Of a stretch of DNA of 9,831 bases, positions 1-6,604 are shown piece by piece. Source of the stretch: CAYNFH01 sp964396385 (GTDB lineage: Bacteria; Armatimonadota; Chthonomonadetes; Chthonomonadales; CAJBBX01); contig CAYNFH010000232.1 of NCBI GenBank assembly GCA_964396385.1, positions 1 to 9,831 of the forward strand. The letters are read 5' to 3'. The notes under the pieces were generated by a model, which searched no databases, had not been told where the DNA came from, and worked only from the letters and a program-made list of their open reading frames with translations. Both the position numbers and the translations under genes were made by a program. The stretch's first letter is position 1. Each line of letters opens with the position of its first letter.

Positions 1-1075
1 CATTGTTGAAGAAGGCGAAGAAGCGGTAGTACTCCTTCTGGGTGATGGGGTCGTACTTGTGGTCGTGGCACTGGGCGCACCGCATGGTAAGGCCCATGAA
101 GGTAGTGGCGACCGTATCGATCCTGTCGAAGATGTAGGCTGCGGCATACTCCTCCGGGATGGCGCCTCCTTCAAAGTCGATGGGATGGTTGCGGCAGAAG
201 CCCGTTGCGATCCGCTGATCCAGCGTTGGGTGCGGCAGGAGGTCGCCGGCGAGCTGCTGGACCACGAACTGGTCGTAGGGCAGGTTGCGGTTGTAGGCGT
301 CGATCACCCAGTCCCGCCAGCGCCACATGTCCCGTTGGCTGTCGATGTGGTAGCCGTGGGTGTCCGCGTAGTGCGCCAGGTCCAGCCACTGGAGCGCCAT
401 CCGCTCGCCGTAGTGGGGCGAAGACAAGAGCCGGTCCACCAGCCGCTCGTAAGCGCCGGGCTGCCTGTCGTTCAGAAACGCGTTAACCTCGGCGGGCGTG
501 GGTGGGAGGCCGGTGAGGTCGAACGTGACGCGACGGATGAGCGTGCGGCGGTCGGCCGCAGGGGAGGGCTTCAGCCCTTCGCTCTCCAGTCGCGCCAGCA
601 CGAAGTTATCGATGGGATTGACGGGCCACGACTTGAGCTTCACCGCGGGAATGGGTGGCCGGACGGGCGCGACGAAGGCCCAGTGCTGTTTGTAGCGCGC
701 GCCTTCCAGCACCCACCGGCGGAGGGTCGCGATCTGCGCGTCCGTGAGCTTCTTGCCTGAGCCCGGCGGCGGCATGGTCCGGGCCGCGGTCCGCTCCACC
801 AGCAGGCTGGCTTCAGGCTTTCCCGGCACGATGGCAACGTGGCCGCTGGGGAGCTTACCGGTCGCGCCCTGCGCGGTGTCCAGCCGCAGCCCGGCCTGCC
901 GCTGGCCGGCGTCGAAACCGTGGCACTTGAAACAGTTCTCGGAGAGGATGGGGCGAACGTCCCGGTCGAAGTCGACCGGCTTGGGCCCCTCCGGCGCGCC
1001 GGAAGCGGGCGGACCGAACAGGGCGGCGGCGCCGAGGCCGCAGGCGGCAAGCAGACCAATCAGCAGGTGTCGCAT
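1..1075 (-). CDS. PSCyt1 / DUF1549 (planctomycete cytochrome C) domain protein, C-terminus cut by window edge
   Basis: The visible 358 residues start at the ATG at 1075-1073 with an export signal (MRHLLIGLLAACGLGAAALF). Next comes a cytochrome c-like PSCyt1 domain with a heme-type motif CFKCH at 48-52 (context DVRPILSENCFKCHG) and the usual MPPPG and LRRWVLEGA segments. A DUF1549 (PSCyt2) domain follows from about residue 145 (NPIDNFVLARLESEGL, LTGLPPTPAEV, YGERMALQWLDLAHYADTHGY). A second motif, CAQCHDHKYDPI, lies at 333-344. Family members usually run to 700-1000 residues with a C-terminal DUF1553 domain, which would lie beyond position 1. They are exported, abundant in planctomycetes and relatives, and often linked to polysaccharide use, but their reaction is not established. 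The start lies 26 bp after the kinase stop, so co-transcription is likely. No good Shine-Dalgarno is visible. Family call is firm; function is unknown. Confidence 0.93.
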   Translation of the reverse strand, partial: MRHLLIGLLAACGLGAAALFGPPASGAPEGPKPVDFDRDVRPILSENCFKCHGFDAGQRQAGLRLDTAQGATGKLPSGHVAIVPGKPEASLLVERTAARTMPPPGSGKKLTDAQIATLRRWVLEGARYKQHWAFVAPVRPPIPAVKLKSWPVNPIDNFVLARLESEGLKPSPAADRRTLIRRVTFDLTGLPPTPAEVNAFLNDRQPGAYERLVDRLLSSPHYGERMALQWLDLAHYADTHGYHIDSQRDMWRWRDWVIDAYNRNLPYDQFVVQQLAGDLLPHPTLDQRIATGFCRNHPIDFEGGAIPEEYAAAYIFDRIDTVATTFMGLTMRCAQCHDHKYDPITQKEYYRFFAFFNN

Positions 1076-1101
1076 ATACGCATTAGAGACCGGAGATGGT
1101 T

Positions 1102-2361
1102 CTATTGTAACACGAGGGAATCGATAATCCGCCGGGCGGTGGGGGCGTGGTCGCGGAAGCGCTGGAACAGAGTGTACTGGACCAGGGCGCGCGTGCGGTT
1201 GAGCTCCGGCGGGTCCGTGGGGGCCAGCTTGAAGTAGGTGTCGCCGCGCAGATAGTCGGTAAGGAAGCGGACGGCCAGCTCCAGCGTCATGATCTGGACG
1301 GCCTCCACCAGCATCGCCCGTTCGGCAGGCGTGATGTCCGTGGCGGCGCTCAGGAAGCCCCGGGCGATGGCCTCGTATATCTCCTCGTTCACTACAATCC
1401 TGGAGAGGTCCGGCTCCTTCTCTCCCGCCACGTTCGCCAGCGAGCGTAGCGTGTCACCCCAGTCGACCAACCAGGTGAGCGGCATGATGGTGTCCAGATC
1501 CACCAGGGCCTTCACCCGATGCGTCCGGCTGGAGAAGAGGAAGTTGTCGATCTTGGTGTCGCCGTGGATGGCCGTGCGGCGGATCCGGCCGGACTTTACC
1601 TCCCGCTGGAGCTTGAGGCAGAACTCCCGCTCCGCCAGAAGCGCGCGGACGCACTCCTGCACCTCCTCGTCCTCCATGCGCCTGCGGTACTCGTCCTCCG
1701 GCAGGTGCACCAGGAAGTGCTGCTCCGTGCTCTGGCGCAGCGAATCGTCGCGCGGGAGCAGAGGACGCGCGTCGCTGAGGGTGCGGCTGCCGTTGAGAAT
1801 GGACTGAAAGATGTTGTAGTAGAGGCCCGTATCGTGGTAGCCCGGCAGCGGGCTCTCCAGGCCCGAGGTGTCCATCCCGGAGGTGTAGGTGATGTAGCGG
1901 GCCAGCCCCCGCCCCGTCTCCTCCGCTACCCGGAGGCGCTGGCCGGGATCTGGGATCTCGCCCAGGCTCTTAAAGGTGCGGCAGCCGGGAATCATCTCCA
2001 TGAGCCGCCAGACGCTGGAGCCGCGATGGTCTTCCAGCGTGAGATAGGGCTCGCCGGCCCGTGTGGAAATGAGGGTGATGGGCTCCCACTCGTCACCGGG
2101 CGGCAGCGGGTGGCGTGCAAGGTAATCCCGCTGGGCGGCGATGGCGGCCATCATGGCGGCCATGGTGGCGTGGGGCCGGGTGAAGACCTGCTGATTGATA
2201 CTCTGAAGCAGGTAGAGGCGGCCCTCCGAGTCGGTCACCTGGTAGGTGTGCAGGTGGATGTTGCCCTTCTCTGGGAAATCCGCTACGGCCGCCGGACCGG
2301 GAACGGCGAACCGGTTGGCGATGTCGGTAATCTCGTCGAAGGAGTAGTCTGGGGCGGGCAT
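1102..2361 (-). CDS. NahK-like phosphotransferase (APH fold, possible sugar 1-kinase)
   Basis: A 419-residue cytoplasmic protein with no signal peptide. It has the aminoglycoside phosphotransferase/choline kinase fold and most resembles N-acetylhexosamine 1-kinase (NahK), which phosphorylates GlcNAc/GalNAc at C1. Visible motifs are an N-lobe segment LLQSINQQVF (51-60), the catalytic loop HGDTKIDN (266-273, with Asp268 as likely base and Asn273 as metal ligand), the metal-binding DLDT (288-291), and VDWGDTLR (299-306). HGDTK-xx-N followed by DLDTxMP is the pattern I associate with NahK rather than antibiotic kinases. Length is slightly above NahK (about 360). A Met/Ala-rich stretch (MAAMMAAIAA, 67-76) comes from a short internal DNA repeat. 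No clear Shine-Dalgarno precedes the ATG. GH4 and ThuA genes nearby suggest sugar salvage, but substrate is inferred only. It could be a homoserine/choline-kinase-like enzyme. Confidence 0.85.
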   Translation of the reverse strand: MPAPDYSFDEITDIANRFAVPGPAAVADFPEKGNIHLHTYQVTDSEGRLYLLQSINQQVFTRPHATMAAMMAAIAAQRDYLARHPLPPGDEWEPITLISTRAGEPYLTLEDHRGSSVWRLMEMIPGCRTFKSLGEIPDPGQRLRVAEETGRGLARYITYTSGMDTSGLESPLPGYHDTGLYYNIFQSILNGSRTLSDARPLLPRDDSLRQSTEQHFLVHLPEDEYRRRMEDEEVQECVRALLAEREFCLKLQREVKSGRIRRTAIHGDTKIDNFLFSSRTHRVKALVDLDTIMPLTWLVDWGDTLRSLANVAGEKEPDLSRIVVNEEIYEAIARGFLSAATDITPAERAMLVEAVQIMTLELAVRFLTDYLRGDTYFKLAPTDPPELNRTRALVQYTLFQRFRDHAPTARRIIDSLVLQ

Positions 2362-2373
2362 GGCGTGGGTCAG

Positions 2374-2394
2374 AGAGTCGAGAGTCTAGAGTCG
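2374..2394. repeat. Three tandem heptamers AGAGTC(G/T)
   Basis: The plus strand reads agagtcg-agagtct-agagtcg, three head-to-tail 7-mers with one mismatch. They lie 13 bp upstream of the kinase start, in its 5' leader. The repeat could be a slipped-strand expansion or a small regulator site. No function can be read from the sequence, and no promoter is recognisable next to it. Confidence 0.6.
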
Positions 2395-2448
2395 AGCGCC
2401 AGATGCTGATCGGCCGGAAGGGGATTCCGCGTGGGGAAGCGGGTTTCC

Positions 2449-2478
2449 TGCGTGCCGGTAACATCGTGCCGGCACGCA
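2449..2478. other. Perfect 10-bp inverted repeat between DUF5684 and kinase genes
   Basis: TGCGTGCCGG at 2449-2458 pairs exactly with CCGGCACGCA at 2469-2478 across a 10-base loop. It begins 9 bp after the DUF5684 stop codon in the direction of transcription, where a terminator would be expected. The downstream bases on the minus strand (GGAAACCCGC) contain no T-tract, so it does not fit an intrinsic terminator. It may be a 3'-end stability hairpin or a factor-dependent termination site. The rest of the 125-bp gap (2362-2486) holds only the heptamer repeat. Confidence 0.6.
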
Positions 2479-2486
2479 GTCTGGCT

Positions 2487-2849
2487 TCAGGCGTAACCTG
2501 GCGAAGGCCCCGAGAGCGCCAGATAGTAGAGGACGATCACGTTCACAATCGGGATGAGCAGCGCGATGGCGAGGAGCTCGGATTTGCCCAGGCTCCTGGC
2601 GATGTGCGCCCACGCGATGAGCAGGACCACAAAAAAGATCAGGTTGATGCAGGGGATGAAGAACAGGATGAGCCACAGGGCCGACTCGCCGCCCAGGTTC
2701 AGGATGAGCCACAGGTTGGCCAGTGGAACGAATGCCAGCCACGGCAGGTCGTGCCCCAGCCTCTGGGCGATCAGATACAGGGCGACGGTGACGAGCAGAT
2801 AGCTCACCAATGAGCCGCCGTACATGTACATGGGCGAGATGTGGTGCAT
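2487..2849 (-). CDS. Small multi-span membrane protein, DUF5684-like
   Basis: A 120-residue, very hydrophobic protein with about four membrane segments: residues 13-29, 37-52, 56-80 and 90-112. The layout LPWLAFVPLANLWLILNLGG, then WLILFFIPCINLIFFVVLLI, then HIARSLGKSELLAIALLIPIV is the pattern of DUF5684-type proteins: a W-x-x-x-x-P-x-x-N helix, a W-x-x-L-x-x-I-P-x-x-N helix and a short cytoplasmic A-x-x-x-G-K-S turn. The family has no assigned function. The ATG at 2849 is well supported by AGGAGG seven bases upstream. It lies 82 bp after the ThuA gene and 125 bp before the kinase gene, so it may have its own control, although no promoter is clear. The family call rests on motif resemblance only. 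Confidence 0.8.
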   Translation of the reverse strand: MHHISPMYMYGGSLVSYLLVTVALYLIAQRLGHDLPWLAFVPLANLWLILNLGGESALWLILFFIPCINLIFFVVLLIAWAHIARSLGKSELLAIALLIPIVNVIVLYYLALSGPSPGYA

Positions 2850-2856
2850 GGCGCTT

Positions 2857-2862
2857 CCTCCT
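2857..2862 (-). promoter_or_regulatory. Strong Shine-Dalgarno for the DUF5684-like gene
   Basis: The minus strand reads AGGAGG, then a 7-base spacer, then the ATG at 2849-2847. This is the strongest ribosome binding site in the window and fixes the start. In the rest of the 2850-2931 gap I found no convincing -35/-10 pair. Confidence 0.8.
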
Positions 2863-2931
2863 CTATGGGAGCGGTGTACAGTCTACCGACGAACTGCCGC
2901 CCGCCCGGTTTCAGAAGCAGCGCTCACCCCT

Positions 2932-3855
2932 TCATCTCGTGGCTGCTCTTCCCAACCACCTCACGGCATTCTCGACAATATGGAGCGGAATGGGCTGCCG
3001 GTAGATGGGATAGGTCTCGTGACCGGGGCGGAAGTAGAACACCCTCCCCTTCCCCACCGTCCAGACGCAGCCGCTGGGGAAGGTCTCGCCCGTGTCCCAG
3101 CGCTCCTGGAAGATCTGCGCGTCCGGCGTGGGGACGTGGAAAGGACCGCCATAGACCTCCGTTTGCGGGATATCGAACTGCGCTGGCACCCCCTTCGCGA
3201 CAGGATGCTTCGGCAGCAGCGTGGTCACGTGGCTGGGTTTGCCGTCGTCGTGCACGCTGGGAAAGACACACATGGGCAGCTTTACGGTGAGCACCGGCTT
3301 CCCGTCCTCCGTAGAGCGGGTGAAGGACGGTGTGAGCGGCTCATCCCTTCGGGCGATGCGGCGCTCGGCTGGTACGGTATGCACCACAGCCGCGGCCCGC
3401 TCGCCCGGCGGAACGGTCTTGAGCGCGTCCTGGATGGCCCGGGCGTTCATCGCCGCAATAAAGGGCTTCGACCAATGCGCGGAGTGGAGCGCGATAAGGT
3501 TGAGCTTGCCCGCCTGAATACGCCGCACGATCTCCTCGGCCAGGGAGTCCTTCACCTGGTCATGCCGCTGATGGCCCCACCAGATAAGGACGTCCGTGTG
3601 GTCCAGCACGTCCGCAGAGAGCCCCTGGTCCGGGTCGTCCAGACGCACGGAGCGGACCTCCATCTCGCCGGGCCTGCTGTGCTGCCGCAGGTAGTCCGCG
3701 ATGGCGTTGCCCAGGAAGTTGTCGTAGGCCCGCTTCTGCGCGAGCTGCTCCTCATCCCATACGGTCACCCGTATCGGCCGGGCCTCGGCCCAACCACCGC
3801 ATACCGCGACTAGGATCGCGATGGCGGCAACATACAGAGCTCGTTTCAATCGCAT
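2932..3855 (-). CDS. Exported ThuA-domain protein
   Basis: A 307-residue protein with a signal peptide (MRLKRALYVAAIAILVAVCGG, probable cleavage after AEA at 24-26) and one ThuA domain, a class I glutamine-amidotransferase-like fold. Supporting motifs are DVLIWWGHQRHDQV (88-101), LIALHSAHWSKPF (120-132), YGGPFHVPTPD (235-245) and GKGRVFYFRPGHETYPIY (268-285). The GATase nucleophile Cys is not seen at the expected turn, as is usual for ThuA. ThuA is named for trehalose utilisation in rhizobia, where it acts on sugars oxidised by a partner dehydrogenase; exported versions are frequent in planctomycete-like polysaccharide degraders. It follows the GH4 gene by 25 bp, so the two are likely co-transcribed, and no ThuB-type dehydrogenase is present here. 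Start is uncertain: GGGAGG lies only 2 bases before this ATG but 8 before an in-frame TTG at codon 3. Confidence 0.9.
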   Translation of the reverse strand: MRLKRALYVAAIAILVAVCGGWAEARPIRVTVWDEEQLAQKRAYDNFLGNAIADYLRQHSRPGEMEVRSVRLDDPDQGLSADVLDHTDVLIWWGHQRHDQVKDSLAEEIVRRIQAGKLNLIALHSAHWSKPFIAAMNARAIQDALKTVPPGERAAAVVHTVPAERRIARRDEPLTPSFTRSTEDGKPVLTVKLPMCVFPSVHDDGKPSHVTTLLPKHPVAKGVPAQFDIPQTEVYGGPFHVPTPDAQIFQERWDTGETFPSGCVWTVGKGRVFYFRPGHETYPIYRQPIPLHIVENAVRWLGRAATR

Positions 3856-3857
3856 GT

Positions 3858-3863
3858 CCTCCC
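3858..3863 (-). promoter_or_regulatory. Shine-Dalgarno that may favour a TTG start for the ThuA gene
   Basis: GGGAGG on the minus strand is 2 bases from the ATG at 3855 and 8 bases from the in-frame TTG at 3849-3847. Usual spacing is about 5-9, so the TTG start, giving a signal peptide beginning M-K-R-A-L-Y, is plausible. Both starts give the same mature protein. Confidence 0.5.
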
Positions 3864-3880
3864 ATTGCCTGTGCCGTCGC

Positions 3881-5443
3881 TCATACCTTTGCGGCGACGG
3901 TCATCTTGCCTTTGTCGGCTGCTTGGGCATTGGCCTGCGCCTCGGCGCGGTCGCGGGCCATCTCCTCCACGCTCTTGGTGTGCAGGCGGGCGCTCCCCTG
4001 GAAGCCCTCCATCCGCTTGACGCGCGTGCCGTTCCGCTCCGCTTCCTCCAGCCGCGCCTTCGCCTTCGGGACCTCCTCCGCGTACTGCGGCAGCCACTGC
4101 GCCTGGGCCACCAGCATATCGTCGGTGAGCTGCCACACCTCCTCCGGGTCGCACACCGCGCCGACCAGCGGGTCGTGCAGCATGGCCTGCTTGAGGAGCT
4201 TGACGTCTCCATGCACCGCCGCCTTCATGCCCATCTCCTGCACGCGGATGCTGGCGGAGCAGGTGGCGGCGCAGGCCAGGGGCAGGTCGCCCACCACCGG
4301 CATGTTGATGCCGTTCCGGTCCACGTAGCCGGGAATCTCCACGATGCAGCGGTTGGGCAGGTTGGTGATATGGTTCTCGTTCGCCACGTTGAAGTGCCCG
4401 CGGTAGGCTCGGCCCGTCTCCAGCGCCTCAATGATGTAGGAGCCGTGCTCCTCGCTGCGGTTCTCCGGCGTAAACTGCGGCGCGGGCTGTTTCATCCAGT
4501 TGGGGAAGTCCGTCTCGAACCAGTTGCGGCCCTCCGTGCATACGCGCAGGTAGCCGCCGGTTTCGCCGTTGATCCAGGTGGAGAGATCGATCCACTTGTT
4601 GATTTCGTCCAGGCGTTTACGATACCAGGGCAGATACTCGCTGAGGTGGCCGTTGGACTCTGTGCTGTAGTAGCCGAACCGCTTCAAGACGTCGATGCGG
4701 ATCTTCTCGTATTTGGGAAAGTGCGGGTGCGTGGAGAACAGCTCCGGAAGCATGGACGTCAGGTCTCGGCCGTTCCAGCGGACCTGGATGAACCAGGTCT
4801 GGTGGTTGATGCCGGCGGCGATCACGTCTACATCGCGCCGATGCAGCTTGTGGTCCTCCGCGATTAGTCCCTGCTGCTTGGCCCAGTGCTCGATAACTCG
4901 CGTGATCTGCCAGTGCGCCCCCTGCACCCCGTGGCAGAGCCCTACGGTCTTGACACCCCCGTACTTGTTGCAGGCCCAACAGTTCATGGCCATGGGGTTG
5001 GAGTAGTTGAGGAAGAGCGCCTCCGGCTTGGCGACCTCGCGGATGTCCTTACAGAAGTCCAGGAGCGGCGGGATGGTGCGCTGGGCGTACATGATGCCGC
5101 CGGCACAGAGCGTGTCTCCCACGCACTGGTCGATGCCGTACTTGAGGGGAATGTCGATGTCGGTCTGGAACGCCTCCAGCCCGCCCTGCCGGATAGTGCA
5201 GATAACGTAGTCGGCGTCGGCGATGGCGGCGCGGCGGTCGAGCGTAGCGATGATCTGTGCGGGCAGGTGGTTGCCCTCGATGTCGCGCCGTGCGAGCTGG
5301 GCGACCATATCCAGGTTGCGCTCACTGATGTCGGTGAAGGCGAAGGTAGTGTCAGCGAACTCCGGCACAGTCAGCAGGTCGGCCATGAGCCGCCGCGTGA
5401 ATCCAATCGACCCGGCACCTATCATCGCAATCTTCAGGGGCAT
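3881..5443 (-). CDS. GH4 family NAD- and metal-dependent alpha-glycosidase (alpha-galactosidase/glucosidase/glucuronidase type)
   Basis: A 520-residue cytoplasmic enzyme. GH4 enzymes cleave glycosides by an NAD-linked redox-elimination route using a divalent metal, usually Mn. Visible features are the Rossmann loop GAGSIGFT (9-16), GDTLCAGGI (109-117), NYSNPMAMNCWA (146-157), GLCHGVQG with the metal-ligand Cys170 (168-175), GINHQTWF with metal-ligand His214 (211-218), and TESNGHLSEYLPW (261-273). The set is that of unphosphorylated alpha-glycoside members, not the 6-phospho-glycosidases, which carry CDMP or CN(V/I)P. The tetrad CHGV is ambiguous between subgroups. Length exceeds the usual 430-480 by a charged, Ala-rich tail after about 455, ending KGKMTVAAKV. 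The ATG at 5443 is chosen because AGGAGAG lies 6 bases upstream; an ATG 63 bases earlier (at 5506) lacks such support and would place 21 unrelated residues before the nucleotide-binding strand. Probably co-transcribed with the ThuA gene. Confidence 0.93.
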   Translation of the reverse strand: MPLKIAMIGAGSIGFTRRLMADLLTVPEFADTTFAFTDISERNLDMVAQLARRDIEGNHLPAQIIATLDRRAAIADADYVICTIRQGGLEAFQTDIDIPLKYGIDQCVGDTLCAGGIMYAQRTIPPLLDFCKDIREVAKPEALFLNYSNPMAMNCWACNKYGGVKTVGLCHGVQGAHWQITRVIEHWAKQQGLIAEDHKLHRRDVDVIAAGINHQTWFIQVRWNGRDLTSMLPELFSTHPHFPKYEKIRIDVLKRFGYYSTESNGHLSEYLPWYRKRLDEINKWIDLSTWINGETGGYLRVCTEGRNWFETDFPNWMKQPAPQFTPENRSEEHGSYIIEALETGRAYRGHFNVANENHITNLPNRCIVEIPGYVDRNGINMPVVGDLPLACAATCSASIRVQEMGMKAAVHGDVKLLKQAMLHDPLVGAVCDPEEVWQLTDDMLVAQAQWLPQYAEEVPKAKARLEEAERNGTRVKRMEGFQGSARLHTKSVEEMARDRAEAQANAQAADKGKMTVAAKV

Positions 5444-5449
5444 AAGGTT

Positions 5450-5456
5450 CTCTCCT
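5450..5456 (-). promoter_or_regulatory. Shine-Dalgarno fixing the GH4 start
   Basis: AGGAGAG on the minus strand sits 6 bases before the ATG at 5443-5441, which opens directly into the beta-strand of the Rossmann fold (PLKIAMIGAG). This decides against the earlier in-frame ATG at 5506. Confidence 0.75.
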
Positions 5457-5492
5457 GGCGTTTGTGGGGTGCTATGTGACGCATCAGACCAT

Positions 5493-5521
5493 CTAGATTC
5501 TAGCACCGGTGCGCCAGGCGC
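5493..5521. promoter_or_regulatory. Three adjacent palindromes upstream of GH4 (candidate operator)
   Basis: Three perfect dyads abut or share one or two bases: CTAGA-T-TCTAG (5493-5503), GCACCGGTGC (5503-5512) and GCGCC-A-GGCGC (5511-5521). They fill the gap between the DUF4185 stop codon (5526) and the GH4 leader. The AT-rich dyad overlaps a -10-like element, as expected for an operator. The two GC-rich ones could instead be end hairpins for the DUF4185 transcript, but no T-tract follows. Confidence 0.45.
5497..5505 (-). promoter_or_regulatory. Candidate extended -10 promoter element for GH4-ThuA
   Basis: The minus strand reads TGC-TAGAAT, matching an extended -10 (TGn-TATAAT) at five of six hexamer positions. 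The hexamer 17 bases further upstream (GCCCGC) is not a -35 match, so only the extended -10 supports it. It would give a leader of roughly 45 bases before the GH4 ATG, with the Shine-Dalgarno inside it. Confidence 0.35.
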
Positions 5522-5525
5522 GGGC

Positions 5526-6590
5526 TTACCGCTGCAGGGTGATGCGGTAGAGCTGGAGCCAGTAACGCTGGGAGTCTACGTACGTCACGTAGATGACGCG
5601 GCCGCCCTGCTCCGCCAGCTCCGGGTGCTCCTTGCCGGCGTAGCAGAACGCCTGTTGGAACGCCCGGTGGGGCGCGCCAATCTCCCCGATCACGCGGTAG
5701 GGTCCCCAGGGGTGCGGCGCCAGGCTGAGGCGGATGCGCTCCGAGATTCCGACCGAGTGGACGGCCAGGTAGCCGCCGAGGTAGGCGTTGTAGGAGATAG
5801 AGAGCTCGCCGGGATTGCCCGACAGGTCGGGAACCGCGATGCTATCCGCCGGCTTTCGGCTCCAGTGCGGCTCCAAACCACTCAGATACTCGTAGGCCGC
5901 CGGGTCCGCGATGCGGCCCCTGGGCACGCGGGCCATGCGGACTATGTGCTCGCCGGCCCGAGACCCGACTAAGTACAGGTACGAATTACTGCCTCCGGTG
6001 ATGACCGCCAGGCCTAACAGAGGGTCACGGCCGGAGTGCCACCAGTCCAGGCTGCCATCCGGGCCAAGCAACCGCCGGAAGGTCAGGCGCTCCGGGTCGG
6101 TAGTGTCCGCGACCGCCAGACCGTGCGCCTCCGTGCGGAAGTCGAACGCACCGGTGCCGTGAGTCCGCACGCGCGCATAGTAGAGGTAGGCGCGGTGGCT
6201 GCGAGCATCGTACCAGCCGCCAAAGGGCCAGAGCCGGGTCTCCGTCCCCTCTCCCGGCGCGTTCGGGATAAGCGGGCGTGCGACACCGGTCCTGGAATCC
6301 GTAAGAAACGTGTACCGGCGCAGAGGCCCGGCGCCGTGGCCGGCCGGGACGAGGAGGCCGCAATTGCTCACTCCGCCCACGTAACGGCGCGCTGGATCGG
6401 TGGGCTGGAGCAGGAACACGTCCCCGAAGAGCCAGAGGATCCGGCTGCCGATGGGCAGGGAGTAGCCCGCGTCCGTGCCGCTCACCCCAGCAGAGTTGTC
6501 CGTGAACAGCAGCCCGCCGTTCTCCACCCGAACCACGTGCGGACTCACAGGAGCGCCAACAAACAGTATGGTGAGGAGCACAAACAGCAT
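5526..6590 (-). CDS. Exported DUF4185 domain protein (beta-propeller type)
   Basis: A 354-residue protein with a short hydrophobic leader (MLFVLLTILFVGAPVSP) and a DUF4185-like body. Supporting segments are GTDAGYSLPIGSRILWLFGD (38-57), GGVSNCGLLVP (72-82), WPFGGWYDARSHRAYLYYAR (121-140), GNPGELSISYNAYLGGYL (258-275), LAPHPWGPY (290-298) and a last strand GRVIYVTYVDS (330-340). Repeated aromatic strands and the W-L-F-G-D motif resemble the five-bladed propeller of GH43-like carbohydrate proteins. DUF4185 has no settled function; export and a neighbouring GH4 gene make a role in binding or processing extracellular glycans a reasonable guess. The leader lacks the usual basic N-terminus (no Lys/Arg before residue 21), and no Shine-Dalgarno precedes the ATG, so the start could be slightly off; no in-frame start was found in the 34 bases upstream, and a GTG lies at codon 4. 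A 98-bp gap separates it from the SGNH gene. Confidence 0.82.
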   Translation of the reverse strand: MLFVLLTILFVGAPVSPHVVRVENGGLLFTDNSAGVSGTDAGYSLPIGSRILWLFGDVFLLQPTDPARRYVGGVSNCGLLVPAGHGAGPLRRYTFLTDSRTGVARPLIPNAPGEGTETRLWPFGGWYDARSHRAYLYYARVRTHGTGAFDFRTEAHGLAVADTTDPERLTFRRLLGPDGSLDWWHSGRDPLLGLAVITGGSNSYLYLVGSRAGEHIVRMARVPRGRIADPAAYEYLSGLEPHWSRKPADSIAVPDLSGNPGELSISYNAYLGGYLAVHSVGISERIRLSLAPHPWGPYRVIGEIGAPHRAFQQAFCYAGKEHPELAEQGGRVIYVTYVDSQRYWLQLYRITLQR

Positions 6591-6604
6591 CGGAGGCGAT
6601 TCTC

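Noticed and set aside
59..760. 233-codon open frame on the plus strand
   Set aside because: Antisense to the PSCyt1-DUF1549 gene, which shows two CxxCH motifs and a signal peptide in the correct frame.
1102..2361. Aminoglycoside resistance kinase
   Set aside because: It shares the fold and HGD-x-x-x-x-N motif, but the HGDTK and DLDTxMP pattern and the neighbours fit sugar kinases better.
1519..2409. 296-codon open frame on the plus strand
   Set aside because: Antisense to the NahK-like kinase, which carries intact catalytic motifs; no ribosome site or family resemblance was seen.
2449..2478. Calling this stem an intrinsic terminator
   Set aside because: No run of T follows the stem on either strand, so it is listed only as an inverted repeat.
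2824..3813. 329-codon open frame on the plus strand
   Set aside because: It lies antisense to the ThuA gene, has no recognisable domain, and is the kind of open antisense frame expected in GC-rich DNA; the minus-strand protein has clear family motifs.
3821..4867. 348-codon open frame on the plus strand
   Set aside because: Antisense to the GH4 gene, with a low-complexity His/Val/Leu/Arg-rich translation and no motif.
5444..5506. Extended GH4 start 21 codons upstream
   Set aside because: The extra residues (MLESRWSDASHSTPQTPGENL) are unlike any GH4 N-terminus, and AGGAGAG sits properly before the ATG at 5443.
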